Origin: Siphonodentalium dalli
Lineage: Eukaryota > Mollusca > Scaphopoda > Gadilida > Siphonodentaliidae
Assembly (NCBI GenBank): GCA_032622095.1
Contig: CP136065.1
Coordinates: forward strand, 66,205,031 to 66,269,030
Reading direction: 5' to 3'
DNA length: 64,000 bases
This document shows positions 1-12,920 of the stretch, piece by piece; position 1 is the stretch's first letter, and every line of letters starts with the position of its first letter. The position numbers and the translations under genes are program-made. Below the pieces are notes generated by a model that searched no databases, was not told where the DNA came from, and worked only from the letters and a program-made list of their open reading frames with translations.

Positions 1-141
1 AGCCATTGAAATAGTAATTGAGAGGAGTTTTATCGGGTTGAGTACCTTTAATTACCAAAATATAATTCTAAGCACTTGTCAACTATAGTATAAAATTTTC
101 CAAAATATGTTATATATCCACAATATATATATACCCCACTA

Positions 142-413
142 CAGTTATGCCCTAAATAATCGACTCCTTAACCACAGCAGAATTATGGGTAACTTTTCAG
201 GATTTAGTCAGAAATATGGCTTGTTGCCATTCATCAGAAAGCTCTCGGGAGAGCAGAATAATGGGTAAATTTTCAGGATTCAGTCGGAAATATGGCTTGT
301 TGCCATTCATCGGAATGCTCTCAGTGGCAACAAGCCATATTTCCGGCTAAATCCTGAAAAATTACCCATAATTCTGCTGTGGTTAAGGAGTCGATTATTT
401 AGGGCATTACGTG
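142..413. mobile_element. Tc1/mariner-type foldback MITE, copy 1 (degenerate)
   Basis: The left end reads CAGTTATGCCCTAAATAATC after TA; the right end reads GATTATTTAGGGCATTAC, its near-exact reverse complement. Between them is a long inverted repeat (the AACCACAGCAGAATTATGGG module and its complement) plus a partial internal duplication of the GGAAATATGGCTTGTTGCC segment. The right terminus has decayed, so its exact end is uncertain. Same family as the copies at 10840, 16459 and 40267, which have clean TA duplications. No coding capacity. Confidence 0.75.
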
Positions 414-639
414 TACAGTATAGTCAAATATGACCCCAGAAACTATTATAGGACTCAACTTCGCTTTGTCCTGCAATCAGTTTCTATTAATTAAAGTCGG
501 TGCGCCTTATATTTATTTCTCATGCAATTATACACTAGAATGTAATTAATTAGTAATGAATACATAGTTTATCCCAAATATAGAGTTTTTAGTTCATCTG
601 AGACGAAGTCTCCGGTGGAGCTATAGTCATCACTCCTCG

Positions 640-702
640 TCCGTCGTCTGTCCGTCCATCCATCCATCCGTCCATCCATCCGTCCGTCCATCCGTCCGTC
701 AA
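640..702. repeat. (TCCA/TCCG)n simple repeat
   Basis: Alternating TCCATCCA and TCCGTCCG tetramers. It translates as repeating MDGR on the opposite strand, which is a simple-repeat artefact and not a protein. Confidence 0.85.
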
Positions 703-2830
703 CAATTCTTTGAACATCTTCTCCTCTGGAACCAATGGACCGAATGAGTTCATATTTGGTGTGGATGTTCCCTAGGTGACTCACATTCAGAATTGTTCAA
801 ATGAGGTCACTGGGTCAAATAGTTGCGAAGCCAGGGCCATAACTCTTTCCCTCCATAGTAATTCTTTTAAACATCTTCTTCTCAAATACCATCAGGCCAA
901 ATGGGTTCATATTTGGTATGAAGGATCCTTGGGTGACTGGGGTTCAAATGAGGTCACTGGGTCAAATGTGGGCGGGGCCAGGGACACAACTCTTAAAAAA
1001 AACAACATTTTTTACATCAAACTCCTTGTTCAATTTAACAAAACAAAACAAAACAGAAACCCCCAAAAAAATTGAGATTAATTTCTTGCTCAATCAGGCT
1101 CAATTTAAAAAAAAATAACACCATTATAACATCCACCAGGGTGACTCAACCAAATTTGGTTTAAATCAGTCTAAAATCAAGAACATGCTTAAACCATATA
1201 GAAGTCACATTGATTATAAAGTAATAAATGGCAGTGTTAACAAAATCTGTTTGGAATGACTGCTTTGATTAATAGCCTAAATTTCTCTGCCTGTTAGAGA
1301 GTTTGTATATAAATGACCCTGCTTATGATAACAACTCCACTCCCAAGGCCAAGTGTGAATGATGAATCTGACAGTTAGGCCAGTAAAACTAAATACCTGT
1401 TTTCTCAGGCGATTACATATGGGAAACTGGATGAGAAAGATGGAGGCATTTTCTTAGCTTACCTGAGATGAAGAATTGAGACATATTTTGTGTGGATGGT
1501 CCCTAGGTGGCTGGGATTCAGTTCTGTTCAAATGGGGGTTACATGGTCAAAAAAGTGGCATAGCTAGGGACCTAACTCTTTCCATCCATAGTAATTCTTA
1601 AAACATCTTCTCAAGAATCTAGGGACCTAACTCTTTCCATCCATAGTAATTCTTAAAACATCTCAAGAATCATCGGGGCTATTTAGCTTGTAATTGGTAT
1701 GGAAGGTTTTTGGGTGACGGGATACAGATGTGTTGAAATGAGGTCACCTGGTCAAATAAGGGCGGAGCCAGGGACGTAACTTGTCCATCCATTGTAATTC
1801 TTAAAATGTCTTCCTATCAAGAACCATAAGACCTATTCAGCTTATATTTGGTATGGGTGACTAGGATTCAGATTTGATTCAGAATTGGTCAGAGCCAATG
1901 ACATAATTCTTTCCCTCATCAGTTATTAGCTCAACTTACGTTGTAAGTTTGAGCTATTGCCATGGATTGGCGTCCGTCGTCCTTGTGTCCATATGTCCAT
2001 CAACAATTTCCTTTCCCGCGGGCTACAGGTCATACCTTTGGTCTGATCTTTATGAAATTTGTCATGAATGTTGACATTAACATGTAGATGGGAACGAGTC
2101 ATTTTGGGGTCATTCGGCAAAAAAACATGGGCGCCAGCAGCCATCTTGGATTTTACTCTTTGCATGACTAAATCCTTTGACACAGGCTACCGGTCGTATT
2201 TTTAGTCATATCTTCATGAAATTTGTTACGGTTGTTAACAATGACATGTAGATGGGAATTAGTCATTTTGGGGTCATTCGGCTAAAAAACATGGCTGCCA
2301 GCAGCCGTCTTAGATTTTACTCTTTGCATAACTAGGCCTTTCAACTTTCCACATTCCTAATCACTCCATTGACTTTAACACATAAAATTATTCCCTTTCC
2401 AAGTTGAGCTACAGTGTGATTGACACTTTCATTTTTAAAATATCTTCTCAAGAACCATTTGGCATATTTGGTATACATTTTGGTATAGAGAGTCATTTGG
2501 TGACTGGGTTCAGATTTGTTGAAATGGGTTCACCAGGTCAAATAGGGTTGCGACCATGGACATAACTCTTCCCCCAAAGTAATTCTTATAATGGCGCTCC
2601 TCAAGAGCCATCAGTCCTATTTAGCCTATATGTAGTAACCGGTATGGAGGGTCCTTGTGTTACTTGGGACTGGGTTACAGATTTGTTAAAATGGGTTCGA
2701 CCAATCAAGAAATGGCATTTGGTGTAAATGGCCTATGGAGAGTTGGGATCAAAATTTGTTTGAATGGGGTCCACCATTAAAAAAGGGGAGCATGTCAGGT
2801 TGTAACTTTGCCATAGTTAGGAAAGCTTGA
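703..2830. repeat. Degenerate ~150-bp tandem repeat family
   Basis: A unit containing TTGGTATGxAGGGTCCTTGGGTGACTGG, a TTCAAATGAGGTCACTGGGTCAAAT-like block, a GGCGGxGCCAGGGACxTAACTCTT-like block and CCATxxTAATTCTTAAAACATCTTC recurs at about 769, 927, 1500, 1707, 1853, 2490 and 2650. Copies are diverged and spaced irregularly. A separate inverted-repeat element (1926-2412) sits inside. No frame spans several units. Confidence 0.7.
1926..2412. mobile_element. Unclassified element with inverted ends and two internal ~157-bp copies
   Basis: Begins with TTAGCTCAACTTACG and closes with CCAAGTTGAGCTACAG, a short inverted match. Inside, a module with GGCTAC(A/C)GGTC, ATGAAATTTGT, ACATGTAGATGGGAA and GTCATTTTGGGGTCATTCGG occurs twice, starting near 2030 and 2187. 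It interrupts the ~150-bp repeat family. Target duplication not resolved. Confidence 0.5.
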
Positions 2831-3487
2831 AGTGTCAGTTGTAATATTCCAACATGTGCAAAGGAATTTTACGAACTTGGGAGTGTGTTTGCTTCAGTTG
2901 AGAGGGAGCAGACTATGGACTATGTGGGGTGGGGGGATCTGGACCATATTTCAAGGTGGACACCCCACTGCTCAACGGAGACCCTCTAGGCTATGTCCCT
3001 CTTTAGGACTACTTGTTTTTAAGTGAATATGACAAGTACTAACTCTTATGGTCTTCCGATTCCCAGTCTTCCTAGTCTTTACAGTTTGGTGAGCGTCTCC
3101 ACAGTCATTGACTGTCTTGTTTAATGTGTAGGTAACGGGCATCTATACTTGTGATGTCACACATAATTTACGTTATACCGTGTTGATGAATTTTCGGTGA
3201 CACCACTTTTTAGAGACAGAATCATGTGATTTGCAGCAGTGGCAGACACACCATTTGCAGGCTTGATCAATCATTTCTTCTTTTCTTCCAATTTTCAGCT
3301 TTGAAGAATGGAAACTAAAGCAATTTGAGTCTTGCCAGAACATGTGATGAATCGTGAGATAATGATGTCATTTCCTCTTCCTATAATTAAAGTCCCGATC
3401 AATTGAGTTTGTATACCGAATTGTTATAAAAATAGACCAGTTTTGAAAGCTACATCCATACTCTAGCACTATTCTTTCTGACTGGGG
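2831..3487. other. Unique-looking AT-rich DNA, nothing recognised
   Basis: No frame with a recognisable domain and no clear repeat structure; short frames in this stretch look like chance. Confidence 0.6.
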
Positions 3488-3491
3488 TTAA

Positions 3492-3756
3492 CCCCTCCAT
3501 GACTGGAGCTTCCTGAAATTTTGCGAAAACCCTGTGCCAATGCATTATCTTATATATGCGAGTCTCCCATAGGGAGCCTCGCGTATATTAAGAGAATACA
3601 TTGGCCTAACAATATTTACCTTGACCTTGTAAGACAGTGCATTCTCTTATATATGTGAGGCTCCCTATGGGAGACTCGGATATATAAGAGAATTCACTGG
3701 CACAGAATCTTTAATCCTGCACCAGCACAGCTCCCGTCATGAACCTCATGATAGTG
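3492..3756. mobile_element. piggyBac-type MITE, CCATGAC family, copy 1
   Basis: Flanked by TTAA at 3488-3491 and 3757-3760. Left end CCCCTCCATGACTGGAGC; on the right a CAGCTCCCGTCATG stretch is its inverted counterpart, although the last ~12 bases have diverged. Inside are two large hairpins (3535-3605 and 3635-3700) built on the GCCAATGCATTCTCTTATAT module. TTAA duplication plus CCC termini are typical of the piggyBac superfamily. No coding capacity. Confidence 0.7.
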
Positions 3757-3760
3757 TTAA

Positions 3761-5311
3761 CGACAGCGTGCTGAATTTATTGCAGGATGAAACTTGTCAA
3801 TTTACATTATTGAACTCGATATTCTGATTGGAATTGATGGTAAAGTTTTTGGGTAGATTAAAATTTATCCAAGGAGTGAAATACTTATTGCAAAAATAAT
3901 ATTATATTTTATTAATTGGTTGTTTCCGTATTAGCCGAGTTATGAGGCCAATGTCATTTACATTACTGTTGACTTATTGACCACATTTTAACTTTATATT
4001 GGCTGACTTTTTTACTTATTGGCAATGTTTTCCACTTTATATTGTCCAACATTTGTTAATTATTGGCCATGTTTTCCACTTATTTGGCTGACTTTTGTTA
4101 CTAATGGTGTGGGCAGCTTTCTGCTTATTATAGCTAATTAATAATTGTTAGTAAACAGGTGAGTTGAAGTTGTAAAGTAAAGAAACCGCAAAAATAAGTA
4201 TCTTTCCAAACTGGTCTCTAATTATTTGTGATATAAAAACTTTTGGATATTTCCGTCATTAGATTCAACAACTGTGATACATGTACTAACATAGCTTTGA
4301 CCTACTTGCATTTACTGCCGAAATCTTCAAGTGTCTGAAGATTTGATAGATGTTCTAAAGATGAAGAGGTGCTACAAATTTCAGAATAAGTCTTATTGTT
4401 AAAGATCAACTGTCCTATTTGAGAGTCCTTAAAAAAAACGCTTTAGTGATAAAAATTCATTTATTACCAATAAATACTCACAACAATACCAAGTGCAGTA
4501 TCATAGTTGCTAATAATGAATTTTTTTCATGGTTAGTGTGGTTGACAAATTCCATATATGGTGATGATGCCTGGAATTTCTCAACATGTGTAAACATGTA
4601 AACATATTGTATGGAAAACCACAACCACACACACACACAATTCCATGATATATAAATACTGATGCCCATGTACAAGGGTATAGAAATCTACTTTCACTAT
4701 GTCTTGTATTCAGCATGGTGTTGTCAGTTGTATATTTTTATGAATAAAACATGATTACTCCTTCAAAATATGTATACGTATTCTATGTATCCGCACGCTA
4801 ACTATCACAAGATACTGTCAATTTAGTTTCTGGTGATAATTTTTATCGTCTTTAATTCCGAAAATCATTTCCGATCACTGAAGCAAACAGTGAACTCTTG
4901 AAACCTCGTGACCGCGACCACGCATGTCCATATATATATTACTAGAAGAAGCAGAGGAGCTTTTTCTAGGCTGAAAATTTGTTTAGGTGGATAAAATTAA
5001 TTAAAATTAATAATGCTGAGAAAGGTGACTTCTTCAACTCAAAACAGATATGTTTTTACTCCTGAAGCAGAATAAATAGTAATTTAGGTGTCAAATCGGA
5101 CAGTGGATCTTTAAGTTCTGATGAATTTATATGCGATACTTGTAGTGCATGTACTTTATCACTTGTATTTCTAGAAGGGTAGAAAGTTTAATGTACGTGT
5201 TATTAATTAGTTATTAATTTAGGGCAAATTGAGATTAAAGATGTATTCAGGGTTCCAGACTTCCATTTACAGCAACAACATAAAAATTAGAAGATAAACC
5301 TAATCTGACGA
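3761..5311. other. AT-rich DNA without recognised genes
   Basis: Small frames on both strands near 4419-4716 overlap each other and a short (CA)n run; none has domain character. Nothing else stands out. Confidence 0.6.
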
Positions 5312-5374
5312 GTTGGATATTCGGGTATTCGAGCATGAAAACTGTTTTCATGCTCGAATCCCCAAATATCCAAC
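5312..5374. repeat. 31-bp-stem hairpin
   Basis: GTTGGATATTCGGGTATTCG...ATGAAAAC pairs with the inverted GTTTTCATGCTCGAATCCCC...ATCCAAC with about three mismatches and almost no loop. Likely a small foldback repeat. Confidence 0.75.
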
Positions 5375-5824
5375 GAAGCAGGGTGTGTTTATCAAAGTGC
5401 ATGAAAAATGTATTTTACCCACATTACATGCTATGAAGTGTCGATTTATCCTTTTTCTGGTGTTAAAATCTCTGGGTACGTTCCATGGGGTTACTCAGAG
5501 CAGCGCCCGAACAACTTCGATCCTGTTATTCGAATCTATAGTAAACAAATTTCTGGTTTGTCATGATGCTGGTGAATCATAGACTAAAGTTAACAACTCT
5601 CAGCCAATCAGAATGTGTGTTTTAGCGACAAATATTCAACTTGAATCACAATCCAATTTATTATTTTTACTTTTTTAGATCTCTTAAAAAAAAATTTTAA
5701 ACCAAATATCACATACAAACCAGTTCAAAAATGCCAAATAAAATCATTTTGATTTTGGAAAATCAACAAAATTAAAAATTTTGGTGTCCCTCTAAAATAT
5801 CAAAAATGAAATAACTACATAGAA

Positions 5825-5975
5825 TATTTAATATCAAACAAATTAGCACCTTTTATGTACCACTTCTCATTCTAAACATACTATTTTATACATAGAATAA
5901 TAGAACATTTAAGATCAAACAAATTAGCACCTTTTATCTAGCACTTCTCATTCTAAATATGTTTTTTTATATGCT
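5825..5975. repeat. Tandem duplication, ~81-bp unit, two copies
   Basis: ATCAAACAAATTAGCACCTT followed by a CACTTCTCATTCTAAA block occurs twice, at about 5832 and 5913. Confidence 0.75.
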
Positions 5976-6080
5976 AGAGTCTAAATAAAAAGTAAAATAG
6001 GTTTCGTAAAAATTATCCTATGCTGGAAACCTGAAGAAATCTTTAATATCATTTTTTTTGCAATTTAGCTTGAATATTAA

Positions 6081-6338
6081 CCCTTCCATGACTGGAGCTT
6101 CCTGAAATTTTGCGAAAACCCTGTGCCAATGAATTCTCCTATATATGCGGGTCTCCCATAGGGAGCCTCGCATATACAAGAGAATACATTGGCCTAACAA
6201 TATTTACCTTGACCTTTTAAGCCAGTGCATTCTCTTATATATGAGTCTCTCTATGGGATACTCACATAATTTATATAAGAGAATGCACTGGCACAGGATC
6301 TCTAATACTGCACCAGCGCAGTTCCCGTCATCAAAGGT
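6081..6338. mobile_element. piggyBac-type MITE, CCATGAC family, copy 2
   Basis: Flanked by TTAA at 6077-6080 and 6339-6342. Left end CCCTTCCATGACTGGAGC; right end with GTTCCCGTCATCAAAGG is its inverted counterpart. Two internal hairpins carry the same GCCAATGxATTCTC / ATATATGCGAG modules as copy 1 at 3492. Confidence 0.75.
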
Positions 6339-6342
6339 TTAA

Positions 6343-9070
6343 TATAACTTTTTTGCAGTTTAGCGTGAATATTATGTTTGTTACACAACTCGACCAAAAA
6401 TTCTATTTTACTCCCTGAACAACTTCTCTAGTGTTCCAAATAAACGTGTATGCACATTAAGCTACGTTTATTAATTCTATCAAAAATGTCTGCCCTGCAC
6501 GTCACTTATTTGGTTATTTTGTTCCCTCCACCAGAAACTTGAGAAAGTTATGTTAACAACAATCGCAAGGAGGTGTTTTTATTTCTCTGTTGATGCCAGC
6601 TGTATACATTTTGACCCCACCTGTACATATAGTCACGCGCCATTTCAATTTATACTTAACTTATGACATATGTGTACTCCATTGCGCATGCACAACACGC
6701 AAATGTGAATAATAGTAAGTATTAGTACTTGCTAGAATAAGAAGATATTGTGCTATATTTCACCGCAAACAATCACATTACATTGCTTGTTAGGTTAGAG
6801 TAAATCAGATTTAATTTATTTCTACCATGGATTGAGCATGATTTTTCACTTCTAACGCCATCACATTTGTTACTGTTATGACAACTATGTGGACGAGGGA
6901 CTCTAGAACAGACATAACAATAACCATCTCACAGACTAGATACGATCTGCCCTTTTGTAAACGCAGGTGTTTGTTAATGCATATTCCAGGAAATTTTCTA
7001 TCCCATAATTACAAATGCCAACAGTTATAATGGTCTCAAACTGCACGTGCCTTTCGTGCACGTTTATTTGGCTCTGCATGTTAATTAAAAATATCAGGAT
7101 TTCCATCCTGCATGTTTATTCGGGTCTGCATGTTAATTAAAATTATGAGGTCTGCACGGTTATTTGTAATACTAGAGTATTTCATTGATAAGATACGAAT
7201 ATAAGGCATTGACATTTCTCGATTAATCACATGTTCTCGCTCCTTGTTCTGAGACAGGGCCCTGCGAAGCACAGAGTATTTATTTGAATCAAATGTCAAA
7301 ACTAATTGAATCTTTTATCTTATCAGCACTATGTATGAACTATGAAGCTTTTTATTACACATCTATTTCTATATTTCGGTTGATTACGTTACTTAAGCTG
7401 GTGTGGTAATTTCACCCAAATGCACAAGAGCGATCCCGATACCTTGCATGGTGTAAATGACGTCATTCATGAAAACCCATCGAGCACTACAACAATAATT
7501 CAGCATCGTGTTGTGTTGAGTTGATTACTAACTTGCTTGGAATCCAAATGAAAAGAATTATTTGATGATAAAGAATATTTACTGTTGGTGTGTAATAAAC
7601 AGAGAACCACACGGGCGTGTGAAGGAGGTGAAATTTATCGCACTCATTTTTTGTGCTGTAAATTGTTACAATTTTAGCCTGACGGCTCTGATAAAATTGA
7701 ACCACAACAAACTTGTGCGATATTGTTCATCACATCCACATGCCTGTGTGGTTCTGTCTTATCAAACTGGTTTACACCTGGTCATGTGGTCCTGCTTATT
7801 GGCTATGATGTTGGTGGGGCAAAGTGATGCTGTTATTGAAGAGTATGTTATTTTTTTTTATAAATTGCTATTTTAAAGGACTCTGGTCTAACAATTCAAA
7901 GAAAAGCCATTATCTCTATAAATATTCAAGAAAATATATTTTTTTAAATATTTTAATATGGTTGTCATAACCAAGATGGCTTTTCTCGATCATTTTCCAA
8001 CAACCAGAACAGCCTTATTATAATATTTTATAATAGAATATATACCTTACTTGTATTTAGATTCGTGCAGTACTATTTTGTGTGTGAGTTTAAAATTGAG
8101 CGAATTATTTAATGACTCAAAGAGTCTGGTGAACAAATGGGAAATAAAATGGTTTGTGTAGTAATTGGTATGCATTTTAACTGATTGACATTTCTGAAGT
8201 TAGCAGTTGATGGTCGTTTATGCCACTTTATTTACATTAGTTCGTTTTCATGTTAGTGGCACCCATAATTAAGGAAATATATACCATACTTATTATTGGA
8301 CTAATTGTAGTAACCATACCTATTTTACTACTAAATAATTAACAGTGGCTTTCTATGTGCGCTGTAATTTTACAGAAATATTTCTGACAGTCAAGGTGCA
8401 AGAAAAAAGTGTGCAAACTATAAAATGAGTGAAAAATAATACTGCGTCAATTAATTAATAAAATATGAGTAATATATGTTCTTGAATGTTCGATGGCTTG
8501 TCTTGGAATTGCTCTGATTGGCTAGAAAAAATGATAATTTGAGAAAATAACAGTATACTTTCTATTAACAGTATTTACAGTAATGTTACAGCATCATTTT
8601 TCCCATAAATATCGTAGATAAATTAGAGGACCCACCAACATCATAGCAAATTATATTAGCAGAACTACTTAACCAATAGAAGAGTTATCCCACAAAATAC
8701 AGGAAAGATGTGTCTTACATGTTTATACTTCTAGATAATATAATGGAAAAATCCATTATTATGCAAAAATCAGGAAAATCCGTTCATTGATTAAAGTGAA
8801 TATAGGTCACTATATCTATGAAATGCAGTAGGAAAAGAATAACACAAAGTATATTAAGTCAGTGACATTTAAAATTAAATTAATTTTCTAAGCTTTGCAG
8901 GACCCTGCTATGGGAGTGCAATGTATCACCTAATGGGAGGTCCAACACTGGGTTGATAAAATGATCTCTCAAAGAATAAGCCGACATCGGCAGCTTTGTG
9001 AAGGATGCTGGTCTAACAGTGTCGGACCTCAATATAATGTTATACACACTCCCAGTTCAAGCCTTGAAAT
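6343..9070. other. AT-rich DNA, no recognised gene
   Basis: Contains scattered TTTATTTGGxTCTGCATGTTAATT-like motifs (7060-7170) that recur near 39870 and 40150, suggesting an old low-copy repeat. A ~100-codon frame at 7562-7876 shows no domain signature. Otherwise nothing identified. Confidence 0.55.
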
Positions 9071-9458
9071 AGTGTGTCTGTCATTTGCAGAATGAGGTCC
9101 CCAGAGGGTGAATTTGGTTATGCTATCCCGCATGGGGGCTAATATCCCCAAATTCACCCTCTGGGAACATCGTTCTGCTTAAACCTCAACTGCTATGGGA
9201 GACCTAGGATCAGATTGAAGCTACCAAGTTGAAGGTGGTGATGTTCACTCATTAGTCACCTCGATTATGATTTTTATCATCAGTAAATTAAGGGATATAG
9301 ACCCTGAACAGAAGGGGAAAAAGTAACTAAAACAATGTTAATTTGAGACTAGATATATATACTTCCCAGAAGATGTGGCCTAAGAAGAATGAGCTCTGCG
9401 GGATAGCATCACTAAATTCACCTTCTGGGGACCTCTTTCTGCAAAGGACAGACACATT
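9071..9458. mobile_element. Foldback element, GTGTGTCTG ends, copy 1
   Basis: Left end AGTGTGTCTGTCATTTGCAG, right end CTGCAAAGGACAGACACAT, an inverted match. Each end also carries a local palindrome of the GGTCCCCAGAGGGTGAATTT block. A second copy, about 80% alike by eye, is at 12291-12920. Target duplication not resolved and family unknown. Confidence 0.6.
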
Positions 9459-9889
9459 ATTCCAGGCTTGTCCCTGTTAGCGCATACCAAAGACTACTAT
9501 TGGCAACAGTTTAACCTGGTTTACAATTATTTGCATAGAAAAAAGTAGAATGCAGGAGGGGGAATAATTTTTAAAATATTCAATACATCTCAACAGTAGA
9601 AACAAATTTGAAATGTACAAGAATGTTTTATTTAAAGTATAAAAATAAACAGAGTTATTTCTATATATAAAACTGTCTATATATTAAATAGAAATAGAAT
9701 GACACTATTATTGTCATCAATTTTCTTCACCTGTGCATGATTCATATTTTTGGTGAACATGAAAATAACCATTCAGTCAATTATTTTTACAATATGTGAA
9801 AAAAAGTTGTAGGATGGGTTTGTAAACCAGGCTATTAAATTGATGTGGCCTTACATTTAACCTACCATTCGATATGGCTTTCTAGCTGG

Positions 9890-10012
9890 CACATCCACCT
9901 CATGGCTGGCTCGTCTGCCTCTCTGGCCTGGCACATCCACCTCATGGCTGGCTCGTCTGCCTCTCTGGCCCAGCAAATCCACTTCATGGCTGGCTTGTCT
10001 GCCTCTCTAATG
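9890..10012. repeat. 42-bp tandem repeat, three copies
   Basis: CACATCCACCTCATGGCTGG followed by CTCGTCTGCCTCTCTGGCC repeats at 9890, 9932 and 9974. Because 42 is a multiple of three, one frame stays open and encodes a 14-residue repeat (HIHLMAGSSASLA-like). Judged a minisatellite and not a gene. Confidence 0.85.
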
Positions 10013-10229
10013 TCACTTTTGTTTTTCACCATTTTTTAAATGGAATAAATCAAAACTTTGATAAATTAGATTTTGCATGTTGTTGTAAATGGAGGTCTGG
10101 AACCATGAATACATCTTTAATGACAAAAGATGTGAAAATTTCAGTTCAGCATTAATCTTGATATCAAGCTTATCCTGTGAAGAAAGTCGGATAGCGGTCC
10201 AAAAAGCTGCTATCTCTGTTAATTCCAGT

Positions 10230-10760
10230 TTTATGTATATTTAGTCGACATATAACCTTACTTCAAATTGGATGATTTCATATTCCTTTATTAATCAGGC
10301 TGAATTTATGTTCAATTATAAATTGTTAATGAAAATTTTACGATTTCATATCTTTTTTTTATTAATTATATGTTCAAATATATTTTGTAACTGTTACAAC
10401 TTATAACCTCACTGAAAATTTTATGATTTCATATTTCTTGATTAATCAGACTGGATTAATCATATGTTCAAATGAAACTTGTCAATAAAAATTTGGTGAT
10501 TTCATACTTTTTGATCAGCCATAATTATGTTAAAATATATTTTTTAACTCTTACAATTTATAACCTCACTGAAAATTCGATGATTTCATATTTCTTGATA
10601 AAATCAGGCTGAAATAATATTTTGTTCGAATAACTTATTGTTGAAAATTTGATGATTTCATATGTTTTATTAATCATGTCTGTTTTCAAAAAATTGTTTA
10701 ACTGTTGTAACTTATAACCTCACTGAAAATTTGATTATTTAATATATCTTGATAAAGGGA
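10230..10760. repeat. Degenerate ~60-120-bp tandem repeat
   Basis: CTGAAAATTTxATGATTTCA, TCTTGATTAATCAGGCTGAA and ATGTTCAAAT blocks recur about seven times; a diverged copy lies near 12010-12070. Confidence 0.65.
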
Positions 10761-10839
10761 GACTGTGCTAAAATATTGTTGGTTTCTACATACTCTGCTT
10801 TGTAGAAAAAGGTAACCAGATTTCCATTATTTGACTATA

Positions 10840-10990
10840 CAGTAATGCTCTAAGTAATCAACTTCTTAACCACAGCAGAATTATGGGTAACTTTTCAGGA
10901 TTTAGTCGGAAATATGCTTTCCGACTAAATCCTGAAAAGTTATCCATAATTCTGCTGTGGTTAAGAAGTCGATTACATAGAGCATTACTG
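10840..10990. mobile_element. Tc1/mariner-type MITE, copy 2 (151 bp)
   Basis: TA target duplication at 10838-10839 and 10991-10992. Ends CAGTAATGCTCTAAGTAATC and its inverted GATTACATAGAGCATTACTG. Almost the whole element folds into one hairpin. Confidence 0.88.
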
Positions 10991-10992
10991 TA

Positions 10993-12290
10993 TGTTGACT
11001 ACGAAGTAATGTAACAGATGGCAGATAAGCTGGAATGTGAACATTGAACACATGTCATCTAAATATTTTTATCCCACAGGGTTAGAGTGAAAGACAACAA
11101 CTGGAATGCGTTTATAGCTACCTGTTCAGAAAATCATAATTATTTACAGGAAGCCGATACAATAAATGTAGTAGTAACCAATACAAACATGTGGGTGACA
11201 ATTTTTTGAGGCACAATAACCGCCTATACAGATGTAAGCCAAAAGGGGGAGACACCAATCGAACGCGTATGTCCCAAAACAAAAAAACAGGGAGGGAGGG
11301 AGGGTTGTCAACACAAGCGACTGTCCTCAGCAAAGAAATTATTGGAAAGAATGTTTAACGCAGTATAACTGTGCGCATCCCCCGGCCAAAGATATAGTTC
11401 CCATTATTCTGCTCTTCAAATTATCCCCATTCGCTAACTAAATACTGCCAAAATACTTGTACTTTATAATAATGTTTTATTTTCGTCTAAGTACTCCGCA
11501 ATATCAGTGTATAGCTTACTTATCTGAACTGTCATGCGGTATGATGTAGTGATAGATACGAGTGAAAGATCTCGTGATCAAACATGATTATGTTTGTACC
11601 AAATTTTTTGTTTAAGTTTACGCATCTATAACCCTGTGCGATAAAATACGTCGTTTTGTACGACAATGTTATATTCAAGCAAATGTATAAAATAAATGTT
11701 ATTTTATATGCATAACAGTCCCAGATACTCATTAACTTTATTGTATTGTCAGTGAGTGGCCTGAATTCAAGACCGGTATCAACATAATTTTTACACAATG
11801 TGTGCCACCTTTTGCCCAATCCACTTTCCGTCAGTTAATTTGGTTATGTCTTGTACATTGAAATTTTGTAACTTTTATTTTGAGATAACCTGTTAACCTT
11901 CTTCGACTCAAATTAGTTATTTGTCTATATATTATCGATGTTAGATTGTTGTTATTAGCTGGAATTTATTGAAAATGGTCTCCCTTTAATAATATGTCCA
12001 AATAAAACTCGTTTATAAGGAGAATTTTGTGATTTCATATTTTTTATTTATCATTTGTTCGAATAAACTTGAATTAAAAATTAAATATGCCTGCGGTTCG
12101 AATTGGACCAAGTAAGTCAGATTTTCACTTACCAGGCAAAAAAATACTTGCAAAACAACCATTCATATCACACAGGTATCTTGAAAACCCATGAGATTAT
12201 CAGTAAGTTATACGTAAAAAACAATCACAAAAGCTCATAATTGAGAACGCTCTTTACTATTTACCCGCCTCTTTAGGGTTATGAATATAG
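10993..12290. other. No recognised gene
   Basis: Frames on the minus strand (11118-11333, 11532-11819) have no domain character. A fragment of the ATGATTTCATATT-type repeat lies near 12000-12090. Confidence 0.55.
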
Positions 12291-12920
12291 TGTGTCTGAC
12301 CACAGGTGCCTGTAACGCGCTCTGCTGCCCCCCCCCCCCCTTTTGCACTGCCCATATAAGCCGCTTCTATATACGTGCCTGTTTCACGTTAAGGACCTTA
12401 TTATAGTACCATTAACATGAAGCAGGCGCGTATATAGAAGCTGCGTATATGGGCAGTACAAAAGGGGGCAGGCAGCGGAGCACGTTACAGGTCCCTGTGG
12501 TCTGACATTTACAGAATGAGGTCCCCAGAGGATGAGTTTAGTGACAGGATATGAACAGTAGGCTAGCATCACCAAATTCACCCTCTGGGAACCTCATTCT
12601 ACTTAATAGGCCTCAATGGCTATGGGAGACCTAGGATCAAATTGAAGTTCTCCAGTTAAAGTTGATGATGTTCACCCATTAGTCTCCTCGATTATTCATT
12701 TTATCTTCTGCAAATTAGGGGATATAGAAACTGAACAGAATGGAAAAAGTAACTAAAAATAATGTTAATTTGAGACGATAGATACTTCACAGAATATGAG
12801 CCCTATTAAAGCAGAATGAGGTCCCCAAAGGGTGAATTTAGTGATGTTAGCCCACTGTGTGGGATAGTATCACTAAATTTATCCTCTGGGAACCTCATTC
12901 TGCAAATGTCAGACACACTA
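12291..12920. mobile_element. Foldback element, GTGTGTCTG ends, copy 2, interrupted
   Basis: Shares the ends and the internal TATGGGAGACCTAGGATCA and GATGTTCAC blocks with the copy at 9071-9458. The right end reads CATTCTGCAAATGTCAGACA. Its left end is split by a 0.2-kb foldback insertion at about 12300-12507. Confidence 0.6.
12300..12507. mobile_element. Nested 0.2-kb foldback MITE
   Basis: Ends CCACAGGTGCCTGTAACGCG and an inverted CGTTACAGGTCCCTGTGG; most of the interior also pairs (AGCCGCTTCTATATACG against CGTATATAGAAGCTGCG). The host sequence TCTGA is repeated on both sides, giving a 5- or 6-bp target duplication. A poly-C run near 12330 makes the exact length unreliable. Confidence 0.7.

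Noticed and set aside
569-784. MDGRMDGRMDGW frame
   Set aside because: Translation of the TCCA/TCCG simple repeat.
12100-12125. GCGGTTCGAATTGGACC resembling a tRNA T-arm
   Set aside because: No matching A box or foldable cloverleaf around it.
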